Shown here piece by piece: positions 35,397-48,100 of a DNA stretch of 64,000 nt. Under the pieces are notes generated by a model. It was given only the letters and a program-made list of their open reading frames with translations, ran no database searches and was not told where the DNA came from. Both the position numbers and the translations under genes were made by a program. Position 1 is the stretch's first letter; each line of letters opens with the position of its first letter. Origin of the DNA: Ascidia mentula (lineage: Eukaryota; Chordata; Ascidiacea; Phlebobranchia; Ascidiidae); contig OX387198.1 of NCBI GenBank assembly GCA_947561715.1, positions 4,340,001-4,404,000 of the forward strand, written 5' to 3'.

Positions 35397-37653
35397 CTAC
35401 AATCTTACCTCCTCTTCTGCAATTTTTGTCATAGTTTTGCTTGATGAAGAACCACTTCTTGTGACAGGAGCTTGGGGGTGGTTTTGTGGGGTCGTAGCTG
35501 TTTTACCAGGACCTCTTTTCAGTCCAAGGATCTTCACATAGTTGGTTGGTAGATATCCAGTCGTTTTTCTGTCTTTTGTTCCAATCACCCAACCATTGAC
35601 TCGTGGTTGTAACTCTACGTAATGCGAAAGAGTTATTGCATTAAGTGTAAGTACTTGAACAGGTTAGACATCTTTTTTGAGTGGAAATTTATTACCATTT
35701 CAATAAGTTTGATTTTAAAATTAATTGTTGATTGTACTGTATTACTCTCATAACTACACATTGTAGCTGCCGCCAGAAAGGAATCTTGACATGGACAAAT
35801 AATATTTTTTTTATGACAAACAACAATTACCCCCATCCAGTTTTTTTTGCAAAATCTTACGTTTTGGGGCAAGGATGATGGTTTCTCCAGCTTGAAAACT
35901 TAATTCCTCTTCACCTTCTGATTGAAAATCAAACTCAGCACGAGCAATGACATGATCACCCTCCCCGGTTACCCATGTAGGAGTTTCTGACCTAAAATAG
36001 GTTGTTTTGATTCATTTATTGACCTTCACTTGTTTATGTCTGATTTAAATTCAAATGTAAAACTTATATTTCTCAAGAAGAAAGAATCAGTGTAAAACTG
36101 CATATATTCATCAGACATGATATCCGTCTTAAACAATAACTTTCATTGTGGCTATCTTGGCACATGTTCATAAACGTAACTTGAAATAAAAAAGATTTTG
36201 AACACAAATTCATACTTTTGTGATGTGATGCCACGGAGTAATCTCCAAATAAGGTATGGACCTCCAACGACAACAGCCACAAACAACATGATTGGCCAAG
36301 ATTTTCGCTGAGATTTTGGGTCGTTAGGTATTTTCTGAAAAAATAACATTTGTCATTTTATAGACTTTGAATTATTTTTTTTATTTTCCTTTATTTTTCT
36401 TGAATTATTAAATGGAGTATAGTCCACTCATCGGAACATGTTGCTATCTGGCGCAAAACAGGACATGGATTTTTTCATGCACATTGATGTTGGCATCACT
36501 TGTTAATTTCCAATTTTGATTTGTATACCCAACTGGCATTATGTAACAAACAAACTAGGCCAGTTAACAAAAGTCTGGCTGTAAACGCATGTTAATACGT
36601 GAAAACAAAGTTTTACCTACCAACACATCTGCACCTCCAGCTCCAGCTCCATCCCAAGCCTCATCATATGGTCGTAACCTTAGTAAGGCTAACGCTCGTC
36701 GGTACAGATATCTTAAAAACCTGTGCAGTACATTGTGGTTTACATTATATTCATATTATATATATAACAATGTAACATTTGTGCTTTTAAATGTATACAA
36801 TTCAGCAATTAGTCACAAGCAAATGTTGGATAAGCAGTGTAATAACCTGAATATGGCAATGGATGAAAGAATGTCAGTGAATGTGGCCTTAACTCTTGAA
36901 AAATGCTCAGCCACATCTAAAACTGCACGGAATGAACTGTACACAGCACCCAGAGTGGATTCCAACATAGCTGAAACCTAATGAATAAACACAAATTTAC
37001 TTATCAAAAAATACCATCGTGTCTAATGAAATAATTTTTGTAATGATCATTGCCTGTTTTATGATGAAACAAATGTCTTACAGAAGTAAATGCTCGCACA
37101 ATGCTTTCAACCGACTGAAATGCTTGTCTAGTGCTGTCTTCTGCTTGCTGTGAAAAACCTCCCATTCCAGGATTGCCATATGACCGATAAGATGATCCAT
37201 ACATGCCAGAACCTCCATATAAACCACTTCCATACATATTTCCATACCCACCTGCAAAATTTACCAAGAATTAAATTACATTCAGAAACCACCTTATGTT
37301 AGTAAAAGTTGGCCAAAATAATTACCGAGTCCATAACTTGATCCATAACTGCCAAGTCCACCATAGCCCATACCTCCCATAGTTCCATATGAAGGTTGAT
37401 ACAAATTAGACCTCTGTTATTTCATAAAAAAAAAAGTTAATGACCTTTTTTTGGAGGTGTCACTCAAGAGCAAAAACAATACCAAATACAACACAAATGA
37501 AATTATGACATCACAAGGAACAACCTGCTGTGATGGGCGAGCAGGAACTGGTGGAGGTGTAGTTGTGTCGTTAACATCTGCCGATGAACGTAAATTACCC
37601 ATACTCGATCCCCTGTTAATTTCCCATGGTTTGGGTGGGGAACCAGATGCCAT
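35397..37653 (-). CDS. PEX13: Peroxin 13 (peroxisomal import docking protein), 358 aa
   Basis: Peroxisomal membrane protein that docks PEX5 with cargo, together with PEX14. Eight exons on the minus strand close in frame: 37653-37525, 37413-37326, 37251-37082, 36977-36847, 36711-36621, 36334-36216, 35991-35861 and 35614-35397. The order is a Pro-rich start (SGSPPKPWE), a Gly/Tyr-rich stretch (GSYGSSYGLG, GSGLYGGSGMYGSSYRSYG), a membrane region with SSFRAVLDVAEHFSRVK, and SWPIMLFVAVVVGGPYLIW. A C-terminal SH3 domain follows (ARAEFDFQSEGEEELSFQ, GWVIGTKDRKTTGYLPTNYV). It lies 390 bp downstream of VPS45 on the same strand. Confidence 0.95.
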
Positions 37654-38043
37654 TATGTTATGGATAAACCAAGAGGTATAACTTGTTACAATTAATTTAT
37701 TTATGATTGGAATCAACCTAAAGACAAATACAAATTTATTGATATTGCACATTTACATTTCATTAAATTTTAGATTACCAATGAAAAATGCAGATTATGT
37801 GAGGAATTTAATTACAGAATGATTGTACAACATGTGACAAAATGAAAACCTAGATATCTTTCCAATTTTCCACTAGTTTATATGAAACAAATAGTTCACC
37901 TGCACAGCTAAGCCTAAGTTTAAACCACAAACATCAAAATAAAACAAAACAACGGATAAAATTGCAAATTGTTTACATACCAGCACAAATAAATTCAATT
38001 TTGAAAAAATTGCCTCATTTAATGAAGAGTACAAAACGAACCT

Positions 38044-39687
38044 TTACAAAGCTGTAGCAGTCATAAACTCATCAATAAATGACAGTGTATTGTGGATGGT
38101 TGTGCCACCAAGAATTATACGTGCCCCTGAGTTGCTGGCATTTATGTTATCTACACATGCAACTTCTTCGTATGTCGTTCCACCAACGATAAACACAATA
38201 ATGTCACTGGGCCTTTCAGACATTATTGAGGAGCCCGCATATGGATAGTCAGATTCTTTAAGTCTCCCCCTTAGCAGTTGTTCCACTGTGTCTTTTAGCT
38301 TTGGAACGTGTTGGGTGTAAACATTTTCAACACCTTTCAGGCCCTTGAAAAACTTTTTCGTGATTGAAATGCCTGGAATTTCAGCAGGTTGGGTAGGTTG
38401 CCATCCAATGGCAGCATATTTTAGGAGGGCAGTAATTATTCTTCGGCTATCCCTTGACGAAAGTTGATCTATGAGGGAAGTGGTTGCATTATTTGAATGG
38501 GAGTCATATCTCAAAGAGTACAGAGCTACCAAGCGCAGGGCATCCACGCTGCTTGTCGATGACTGCTTGAGCAAAGCCCTAACCCTCTGTATCGCATTTG
38601 AGTGATCATTTTGACATGCAATGTCCTGTTCACATTCTGATACCTCAAGAAGATGATTTGCTCCAACAATTTTTGAGAGTTCACCAACAACAGTCACATG
38701 CTTTGCAACTGTACCTGACATTTTCTTAAACTGGGGATAGTTCTCAACAAACGCTTTCATATCATCGATTGATTCCACTTTTTGTTGACTCCTGGTCTTT
38801 GCCTGAAAGTCTTCCATAAGCTCCTTAATGCTGGATCCTATTTCTCCAAAGTTTTTGTACAGATTTTCCCGATAGAATTGGTCATGCAAAGGGGACAACA
38901 CAACTTCATGGAGATCTTTCTTCACACCTGGGCGACTTGACAAATCCACACGACCATTTTTTATGCCCAAAAGCTCATGTGTCATTGCCTGGTAAGTCCA
39001 CTGGTTCAGCAATGGTGTCAGTGGGTCATACCTCCTGTCCAGAATTAGGAGCATGGGAGTGGAATCTGAACGACGGAAATCAAACAATGAAGCTTCCCGA
39101 GAAATTAGGAGCTTCACACTATCGGCAAGTTGTCGGCACATTTCGGACTTGCCTTCATATCGAATCATAGGACACTTTTTTAAAGCAAGAAAAACAGAAG
39201 TCAAGCCATGGCAGGTTCTTGTCAAGTGGTTTTGATTCCAGAGTAAATGGTGAGCGCAGTTTGTAATATTCAAAGTAAAGTGATGAACATCGACAGGATA
39301 AAAATCTGCAAAATATTCATTTATATCGCACACACACTCGTGTTCATCACTTTCAGCAAGTACTTTTACATCACTTTTGCTCAAAGCGTGGCTAAAGTAC
39401 AAATAGTATTTCCCGTATCGTGGATTTTTCAGTTCTTTGCAAAGTAATTGGACATTTTCTTTGGTTGGCCTAACAAATACTATTGCATTTAAATGCTTCA
39501 TGACATCGCCATGTTCATTGCCAAGTGTTTCAAAAAGATATACTTCCTTCTGCAGAATTTCTGAACGTGTGTACACCATGCTGACAATTCCAGTAGTTTC
39601 CTTGTCCATTACAAGCACTCTCATGCCTTTGCCGCTGTCAGCAATCATTTTTGAAACATATTTCTTTACAGCCAGCACCACATCCAT
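38044..39687 (-). CDS. VPS45: VPS45, Sec1/Munc18-family SNARE regulator, intronless, 547 aa
   Basis: Controls SNARE assembly (Tlg2/syntaxin-16 type) in trans-Golgi to endosome and recycling traffic. One uninterrupted frame covers the family length (human about 570 aa). Family landmarks are MDVVLAVKKYVSKMI at the start, GMRVLVMDKETTGIVSMVYT, NAIVFVRPTKENV, LLILDRRYDPLTPLLNQWTY, and the C-terminal IVGGTTYEEV and LGGTTIHNTLSF. Human VPS45 has many introns, so the single exon means intron loss or a retrocopy that replaced the original. The frame is intact and synteny is ordinary. I saw no poly-A tract just downstream, so a recent retrocopy is unlikely. It is head-to-head with CRLF3. Confidence 0.97.
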   Translation of the reverse strand: MDVVLAVKKYVSKMIADSGKGMRVLVMDKETTGIVSMVYTRSEILQKEVYLFETLGNEHGDVMKHLNAIVFVRPTKENVQLLCKELKNPRYGKYYLYFSHALSKSDVKVLAESDEHECVCDINEYFADFYPVDVHHFTLNITNCAHHLLWNQNHLTRTCHGLTSVFLALKKCPMIRYEGKSEMCRQLADSVKLLISREASLFDFRRSDSTPMLLILDRRYDPLTPLLNQWTYQAMTHELLGIKNGRVDLSSRPGVKKDLHEVVLSPLHDQFYRENLYKNFGEIGSSIKELMEDFQAKTRSQQKVESIDDMKAFVENYPQFKKMSGTVAKHVTVVGELSKIVGANHLLEVSECEQDIACQNDHSNAIQRVRALLKQSSTSSVDALRLVALYSLRYDSHSNNATTSLIDQLSSRDSRRIITALLKYAAIGWQPTQPAEIPGISITKKFFKGLKGVENVYTQHVPKLKDTVEQLLRGRLKESDYPYAGSSIMSERPSDIIVFIVGGTTYEEVACVDNINASNSGARIILGGTTIHNTLSFIDEFMTATAL

Positions 39688-40531
39688 GATGAAGCAATAC
39701 GAAGAAACAACGCAAATACGTTTTACAAAAAACTTCTAGAATCAAAGAAGGTTAGGTTAAGTACATCTTTAACCTCACTGCTTGTAAAAAACATTCAACC
39801 ACAAGCTTATACCATTTTAGTGCACGAAGTTACATAAACTACAGCAATGCCGATGCGAAACCAAAGAACGCGAAACCCATGTTCAACATTTTTACAAACA
39901 GGGCTACAATTCAAAACAAGCCAAGCATGACAAATGTCAACAAGCAAAATAACATTTATCCAAAATATTTTAGATCCTTGGCGACGTTACAATTTTCTTG
40001 CAATTTAATAACTAAACCATGAAATAAATTAGGTATGAAAGGGAAATAGTTACAACACTACAAACCTTTTTGCATTGGGGTTTGCAGTGTTTGTTACGTC
40101 ACAAGAAGCAGTAGAAAAGTAACAAGTGATTGTAGAATTAGACCCGAGGAACAACATGTTTTGTCTATTTCCAATTTCAAAATCACCGAAGATAGGTATA
40201 TGCAATGTACAAATGATTGGAAAAATCTTCAAGCAATTCTAAACCTAAAAACGTCATGATTCCTAACTAAAACAATGTATGTTTAGTTGACGCGACCCAA
40301 CTATCTGCTTTGTGTATAATTACAGCAAAAACACAAACTGATGAGTTATGCAAGAGCGTTTCGTTCGAGAATTTGTGCTTTTTGGAGTCATCGCATGGAT
40401 GCGTCAAGTCATGAAAGACAACTTCCGTCACGCTTGGTAAACGAGGCGTTGTTTTTGTAGAGTAATCAAAATTTGATAATTGTGTAAGCAGTGGGATGTA
40501 AGCTTGACTCCTGCTTCCAAGTACTATCAAC
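39688..40531. promoter_or_regulatory. Shared upstream region of VPS45 and CRLF3
   Basis: 844 bp separate the start codons of two divergent genes, so both promoters lie here. No obvious TATA pair or repeat is seen, and the boundaries of the transcripts are unknown. A bidirectional promoter is an inference from the arrangement. Confidence 0.5.
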
Positions 40532-41965
40532 ATGGAACAAAGCGTTCAAGACGCTATTGAAACAGTGGATAGCGCCAGGCAGCACAAATGCGAGCTCGAG
40601 GGTCGTCAAAACCAACTGAACACTGCCATTTCTCAAGTGGAAACGACTGCGGAAATTGCACGCAAGGAGATACAACAGTACTTCAACGACTTGGAGCATA
40701 AATTGCGTCACGAAATTCAGTCCAGGGTTAAGACGTTGCTGGAAGAAGTCAACACAATTGAGCAAAAATCAGTTGATCCACTGCGGGATTGCAGTCTCGT
40801 TATCAAAGAAAGCATTGATGAAGCTACGGCTGTGGTAACTTCTGGCGATAATCTTTTAAATCAGGATATTGATTCGGAAGCATGCGGAAAACAGCTCAAG
40901 AAATTCATATCAATGGCAGACAGTCTGCCATTGGACAGTTTGCCAGAGGTGCCTACTGTTACAGAAGTTCCAAGTATATCAGTTATATTTCAAGAAGGCT
41001 TTACTCAGGCCTTACAAAAAGCAATTCAAGCAGAGGGAAAAATAAGCAAACAATCTCCTGTGCAGATTACAAATATGCAGCCCAGACCAGGTGGCATAGT
41101 TGTTTCTTGGGGTGATGAAGATGATGACGTGATAGCAGAGCTGAAAGAAACTGGCCACCGGGTGCTGTACAAATTGCAGTGTTGTCATGGAAAAGTCAGC
41201 AAAGTTACTATTAAAGGAAAAAGTGGAAAGGAGCTTCATACATTCAAAGATGAATATGTTGGACCTGAGACCTCCTGGACTGTGCGCAACCTGCCACCTA
41301 ACACTGTTTACACATTCAGGGTATGTCGATGTGTTTTCCAGGGTACAAATACAGCCGATGCCAAGCAGTGGAGCCCATGGAGTATTTATCAGGAGAAAAT
41401 GACCACAATGAATGGATTTCGATGGGCTCCACTGAAAGAATCTGAATCTTTTGCAATAACAGATAAGCTTAAAACTGCCAGCAAGAAAAATGGTTTTGGA
41501 AAAGTTCTATACTCAGATGTGTCCGATCATATTATTGGATTTCCTGTCACTTTGAAAATAGAAGCTGAAGGTAAAGCCAGAAATAAAACCGATTGTATTG
41601 CATTGTGCACAAAGCGCGATCCAGATGCTACTGGTTTGCATACAAAAGAGGGGACATTCTGTCTAATGGCAAATGGCCAAGTTTATGTCAATGGTACGCT
41701 AGGCTCCACAAAGTTTTCCAGTTTTACAAGAAGCATTTTTGTTACTTTTAAGTTGGAAGATGTGACGGAAACTGATGGAGATGGCTTCTCAGTTTCTAAA
41801 TCAAGACTTACCAAACCCACAACTTTGCGTGTTTCAGTAACAGTTGGTGAAAGAGGGGCTGTTTTTGATTGGCACCCTTTAAAATCTGCAACACAGTGTA
41901 CATCTCAGCATTTAGCTTTGGCACTCATGTTTACAACACCTGGATGGAAGGTGTCATTTGTGTAA
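40532..41965 (+). CDS. CRLF3: Cytokine receptor-like factor 3, intronless, 477 aa
   Basis: A conserved cytosolic protein named for a cytokine-receptor-like fibronectin domain; vertebrate and insect work links it to neuronal, blood-cell and microtubule roles. Residues about 1-110 form a coiled coil (TAEIARKEIQQYFNDLEHKL, VKTLLEEVNTIEQ). Then come LDSLPEVPTVTEVPSIS and a fibronectin-III domain (PGGIVVSWGDEDDD, DEYVGPETSW, YTFRVC) ending with the WSPWS motif. The rest is a SPRY-like C-terminal half (GFGKVLYSDVSDHIIG, GEGKARNK region, AVFDWHPL) ending PGWKVSFV. Human CRLF3 is 442 aa with several introns; here it is a single exon. Confidence 0.92.
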   Translation: MEQSVQDAIETVDSARQHKCELEGRQNQLNTAISQVETTAEIARKEIQQYFNDLEHKLRHEIQSRVKTLLEEVNTIEQKSVDPLRDCSLVIKESIDEATAVVTSGDNLLNQDIDSEACGKQLKKFISMADSLPLDSLPEVPTVTEVPSISVIFQEGFTQALQKAIQAEGKISKQSPVQITNMQPRPGGIVVSWGDEDDDVIAELKETGHRVLYKLQCCHGKVSKVTIKGKSGKELHTFKDEYVGPETSWTVRNLPPNTVYTFRVCRCVFQGTNTADAKQWSPWSIYQEKMTTMNGFRWAPLKESESFAITDKLKTASKKNGFGKVLYSDVSDHIIGFPVTLKIEAEGKARNKTDCIALCTKRDPDATGLHTKEGTFCLMANGQVYVNGTLGSTKFSSFTRSIFVTFKLEDVTETDGDGFSVSKSRLTKPTTLRVSVTVGERGAVFDWHPLKSATQCTSQHLALALMFTTPGWKVSFV

Positions 41966-44900
41966 ATAACTGCTCCATGTATTTGAAGTTTTCAGGTTTT
42001 GTCAAAGTATGTTTATACAAACAAATATTATGCATTAAATCCTAAGTTAAATTTTGTTGGCAGCACCACCACTGCATCAGGAATTTAGAGTTTTGCATAT
42101 CCTGCCAATTAATGTCTTTTAAAAATGCAGTGCCTTTCCAAATTATGCCTTTAATACACTGCTGTTTCCAGTACACATTGTTCACAAAAATCATTAATTT
42201 TACTGTGATTTATGAAACCTGGTTGCTTTTGCCCTTTTAGTGGGTTTTTTATGTGTTGCTATGTCATTACACAATCATTTGAGCTCTTTAACATACACTG
42301 ATTTGCCACCCACGCAAGGTGTCCCATTTGTAGTCTTCCAACAAAATTCTTCATTACACTCCCTCAAATTACTCCAGTGCCCATGCTTGCTTGTCATACT
42401 AGAGTGCATTATTATTTGTGATGTCTCTCATTTTAATGCAGTCCTTGTTGTGCTTCTGTATCTTGTTTCCGGCGCTACTTATTTTGTACAAATTCTTGCC
42501 CGCTCTAATACACAGGACAAATACGTTGTTGCACTTAATATTTTGTGGAAACGGTTTCAGACGATCATGACCTCAGACAAGTTACTGCTTAAAACCGCCC
42601 TGTGCGACGAATTACGAGATGAAATTGTTGATTATGTGTTTTGAAATACAGAGAAGGAAACATGTCGATAATTCGTAATTAAGAACAAAAATTATTGGGA
42701 AAACATGCAAACTGAATTAATACCGGAACGTGCAAAAAACAATTCTATTAATACTGCATTTCGCTAGCTTTTTTGATTTCTATTAATACATTTTGTATAG
42801 CGACACCTATGGATTGGGAATAACTGACGACGAATATTACACAGAAACAAAAACCAGCATAGACTGGAAGCAACAATAATATATTTGGGGGGCATTAGGG
42901 TACGGTTTACGTACTTAATTGTTTCGCAGAAAACTTATGGAGCAAACTGAACACGATTTACTTCTGTTGGAAAACCACTGCAATAATGTTTTGATACTAA
43001 AGACTCAAAATTACTGCAAGGTTGTGTTTTCTGTACAGATATGTGTCGTGGAGTTTTTTAATTGTTGGGATAAACTTTTTTGATTAGTTTTGTTCCAAGA
43101 CAAGTAATTCTTTAAAAACGACGGAAATCATATAGGCTACATATATTTGTGTCATGCATCCTTGGTGAGATCTAAATTGACAAATCATAAAGAAGCAGAA
43201 TGGTTTGGGTAGTTTAGGAAATTGCCTGCGGTGTAGTGTTCAAGTGGTTCGATATCCCGTCACCCTAAACAACATAAATTACTTGGGGGAACAGCGGGAA
43301 GTGGTCCAGGCTATATGCAAAACGGTAGCGCAGTTCAAACGTTGTTATCATTTTTTTCACTCTTACATCCTTAGCGTGCACAGCAGACTATAGACTACAC
43401 ACTCATCGACAGTAAGTATTTCGACCTTGCATGCAATTGCTTGCACATCCCACGTGTTCGATTAATCTCACAAGCACCATGATTTGCTGGTACAACAGCG
43501 TCACTTTCAGGGCTGAAAAATGCGGAATAGGGGAAATTTAATCCGATGAATATGAACGAGATGCTTATATGCAGCATTATACCAAGACATGGTTTAATTA
43601 AGATTTAGAATGTGGTGAATTGTTTAAGCGAAAAGTCGCCTGCCACGTAACGTACACAATTTCACAATGAAAATTTTATGAAACCTGAACATATAGTGAT
43701 ATTGTAGATATTTCATAATGGATACACAAAAACAAACGCCGTTGCGCTGTGATTGTTCTTGGAATAATGTTTTTTCCGTAAGTGATTGTTTTCCAAAACA
43801 GATATAGTTGTTATGAGTTGCAAACGCTATTTGTCTAACATGAGACGCAAACGCTAGTTGTCTAACAACAACACTAAACACTGAATAATCAAGCTTTCCT
43901 GATCATCTTTTTATTACGTTCCGTTTAACAAAAAGCTGTCGCGTACGCCAAGCTAATTGTTATGGTGTGTATTATTTTCCTTACAGTGTCTTTGCTGCGA
44001 TGCCAGTAAATCGAGTGATATTATTTCCCATGTTTTAAATTTGAGTTATATAAGTCGGTGTTGAATCGATTTGTTTCTGTTTAATCGTGTTCTATCAGAG
44101 GCAAACGCGCTGATTTTAATGCAAGTGCTTGTTACAAAAAAGAGCATTGAACCCAGTTCAGGCCTTTGTCCGCTGGATGGAGGTTTTATCTCGCAAGTTT
44201 CCCTGTAAGGGACGCGCCACCACTTTCCACTTCCTGCAATTTATCACATTCAATAACAATGGATATGAGATGGCTGGGAGCTGAACGACGTAGACGAAAG
44301 CAGCGCAGTTTTTGCCGAGCGAGAGTATATACACCAGCAGTACAGTACACCAAAATCCCGGTATTATTGTGGAAGCAACCTGGGATACACCGATTGTATG
44401 GAATGTAAAGCAGTGCAGAATCATATCGGGACAATACAGAATCATTGCGGAAATGCATCTCAATGGCTATCGGGTGCACATAACGCCACGCGTCCTGTTT
44501 AGATCGTGTTCCATGCGCCCATAAGACAGACTGGCTTGGGTATTGTTATTTGCCATGGTGCCAAAAGGTTCCTGTATTGTGGTCTAAGACAGTTGTGCGT
44601 TTAATTATAAACAGCTCATGAAGTTTTTAGCGTTTCGAGTTCTTGAGGAAACTACCAAGCAGCACTTTCGAGCCACAGTCAACGGAACATTTATGGCAGT
44701 TTAGTGTCTCATGCGTGTGTAGATTTGACAAACGTTTCTGTTTCCTTTGTAGATGCATTGCAGCTGAGCGCGCCTCAACGTTGATGCAGTGGTCCTGGCC
44801 AACTTTCAGTTTCGTGTTATGAGTCCGGCAAAGCATAAAACCGCAAGCTACCATAGCTTATATGGCAGGAAGTACCCTGGTGTATAACTCAAAGTTGTGT

Positions 44901-45189
44901 CACAGTATATGTCAGACAAAACACGATTTTGTTGTAGTTTAAAGAAAACATTAGAATAAGCTTTAATAAGCCCGCCTATGTATTGTTTGTGCATTCGTTT
45001 TCTGAAACAACTTAGTGGATGGCAACCGCTGTGCAAACAAGATTCATGTTACTGGCGAAGTGTTTCCGTTTTTGCATTAATCATAAGTGTCATTATAACT
45101 TATCTATGTAACAAATAACTTTTCAGGAAATAGTCAACAAGAATTTAAACTGTTTCGATATATAAGGTTTAGTCTTTTCGTCAGGCGGC
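41966..45189. other. Intergenic DNA, CRLF3 to type II lectin
   Basis: No recognised gene. A 134-codon plus-strand open frame at 42240-42644 has a hydrophobic middle and a polar end. It lacks a convincing promoter, splice context or family match, so I leave it uncalled. Overlapping open frames on both strands near 44160-44520 look like chance frames in a less AT-rich patch. Confidence 0.4.
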
Positions 45190-48100
45190 ATGAGTCAGGG
45201 GGTGCTGCAGGCTTTGCTCGTTGGAACCCTCGGCGTTGCCGGCTATCTTCTATTTTTTGACATTCAGCAACAGAGACATGATGATAGTTACGCCGCCTGC
45301 CCTGCAGTTCCACCTCCGCCGCAATGTCGGCCCAAACAGGTTTGTTCATTAGTGTAAACTGCAAATATTACTATATTTAGAACACATGTATTGCTTTAAG
45401 CACCATCAGTTCCTATTCAAATTTATTGAATATTTAAATATAGATTGAATAATAACTGGCGGTGCCTAATAAAGCGAAATATGTATTCCAAAATGGAAGC
45501 GTTGAGACAACGTTATATATAGTAATATTTGAAATTGACGTTGAACTTTCACTTGTGTCACGCCAAAGCAGTGTTGCTGGTCAGGTTTTGATTTCGTGAA
45601 TTAAAAACATTTTCATTGTTGTTGTAAACTGCTTAAAGCTGTCCATTGTTTGGAAGGTCTCATCAGTGCAGCGTGGTGTGACAATGGGAGACCTTGGTCA
45701 GGCAAAGATTCCCCAATTCATATTATTGGCTCCATGTTTATTTATAGCTCATTTTCATTCATGGCGTTTGAATTTTACAGCCAGGGGCAGGATATGGGGG
45801 TGGTTGAGGTCATCGTTACCCTATAGACCACGTCATATAAGCAATTGCTGATGGCTGTCTTCCAGCTTCCAAAGTCGTCATAATTGCGCCACAATGAGAT
45901 TTAGATAATACCCACCCAACCCTACGTAGCGATGTTTTTATCCGGGCCTGTTTGCAAGCTTTAAACCGAACGTTGTGGTCTGTGTTATGGCTAATCATGG
46001 CGTTCCTGTACGCCGAGAAACACAAATCATCAAATATGCTTGAAACGTGTCATTCGCCGAATCAATACAAGACGCGATATATGTCTCAGAAAAAGAAGGC
46101 ATCTTGCTCGCAATGTCGACCCTGTCAACGCAAAGACATTACCATATCTTCTGACGGCCCCGTCAAAGTCAGTGTGAAGGAAAAATCCAAAAGCAGGGAA
46201 ATGACGGAGGTACGCAGACTACTCACATAACATGTATCCTGTAACATTTTTGAGAAAAAAGCTTTGCAATTCGTAGGCCACATATGATTTAAATTCGCTG
46301 CTTTTTCTAGTTTGGCCCGATGCACAAGACCGTACATGAGGTGCGCGTGGAAGTTGGCTCGGCGGTAAGAAATATAACCTAGCGATAGTTAAGGCTTTAA
46401 GCTTCAATGGTGATGATCGTAAACCTAACGATATGCATCATATACTTCATAGGTGATGATCGTTATATGTACATTAAATTTGATTAATGCCACTGCTGGT
46501 CTTAATTGTTTTCCCAGCATATACTTTATCGTATTACGTAATAGGCTACGTCATAATATCTACTTTTGGGGCCTTTATATTAGATGAAAAATATGTAACG
46601 GTGCGATTAGTTATTTGGGAACCACTGGAATGGCGCGACGCCTTTGCTGCAGAAATTGGTCAATTTCAATGTGAACAATGATAGTCATGAGCGCTCCTAA
46701 TTATGACATTCATGGAACCACCTGGACTGGTATGCCCCTGGTGCGCCGTCCTGCTGCCTGCCTACATGCCTCATATACCTGATCTTTGGTATAAGACTTG
46801 ATATAAGGCTTGCATAAAGTGTAAACAATCAGACTAAACAGGCCACAAAAAATGTCCACCCTGAATAGTTTTGCGGTAAAGTTGTAACCAAAACACACCC
46901 CGTATGCTATTACCTGGAGAAATATTTATTCTTTAAAAAGCGTTCTGTTTCAATAACCATGCACCATTCTTTGTGTATTTTCAAAGACAATAAATGGTGA
47001 AACTTTATACTGTTATATTCTTACAAATATTTGACAAACTTTGTTGGCATCTAGAACAAGAAACACACCAAAGGCAAAAAGCGGCGAAAGCTTTATTCGG
47101 GTTCACAGAAAAATGAAAGGTCATCTCAATGTCAGAGCAAGCAACCGAAAGTGAAAAATACGACTCCGTATTTCAATGAATCGGAGACAAACGCAACCAC
47201 AGTGGAAGAGAGAATTAAGTTTTTGCGAATGAGGCTTTTTATTCAGAAAACAAGTAGGTGTTTTGCGTTATACTTGTATATATTGCATATATGTACTGAA
47301 AAATATATTTTTTTTCTTCTTTTAGGAAATTAAAGAATCATACTAAGCACAGACAATTTATTCAGAAAGAAACGTATACTAAATACATTTTCAAATAGTG
47401 ACAAATCATTACATTGTGAACTTAAAACTTTGTCTTGCCTTATCCCTAAATTTTATGCCATATGGCAAGAGCAGTCTGTCTACCATAACGATTGGGGTTG
47501 TTCTATTTGATAGAATACGGAAAACTTGGCTGGTTTGAAAGAGACTGCGACTTTTTCTATGTCAGTGCTTCTCGTATGAGTTGGAATGCAGCAAAAGAGC
47601 ATTGCTCATTATTAATGTCCGATCTTGTATCAGACCAGTTTGCCACTGAAGAGAACTATAGGTAGGATGTGTTCTACGCTTGAAAAGAGCCATGCTCAAT
47701 AATAAGTCCCTGAATTACGTTAAAATTAATCCCTTAATTGAACCGCGTTGATAAAACTATAATAGATTTTTGAGAGTTTAAGTTGGGATAAAAATGCAAA
47801 AATTTTATTATCCATCATAAGAAAATGAAAAGATCTTGGTTGCTGAAAATGTCTCATATTTAAGCCTTACTCGAATCTAAAACGAAATGCTAATCTTTTC
47901 AGATTTCTACAAACAAACGTATTTCCGAACTATCAAAACGCTTCCCTCTGGTCTGGTTTATATTATCGAGATAACGCGTGGCGCTGGAATAATGCAACAA
48001 CGGAGGAACGAAACCACCTAATTCCAGCAGAAGATCTTAGTTCTGAAGGTGAGTCCAACCAGCACGAATCCTAGCAGTGACGAGTTTCCTTGTTAAATGG

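Noticed and set aside
42240..42644. 134-codon open frame downstream of CRLF3
   Set aside because: Partly hydrophobic, but with no family resemblance, no splice context and no sign of a promoter; most likely a chance frame or an unrecognised fragment.
44158..44524. Overlapping open frames on both strands of about 80-100 codons
   Set aside because: Frames on opposite strands over the same bases without domains suggest low stop density in a GC-richer patch rather than coding.
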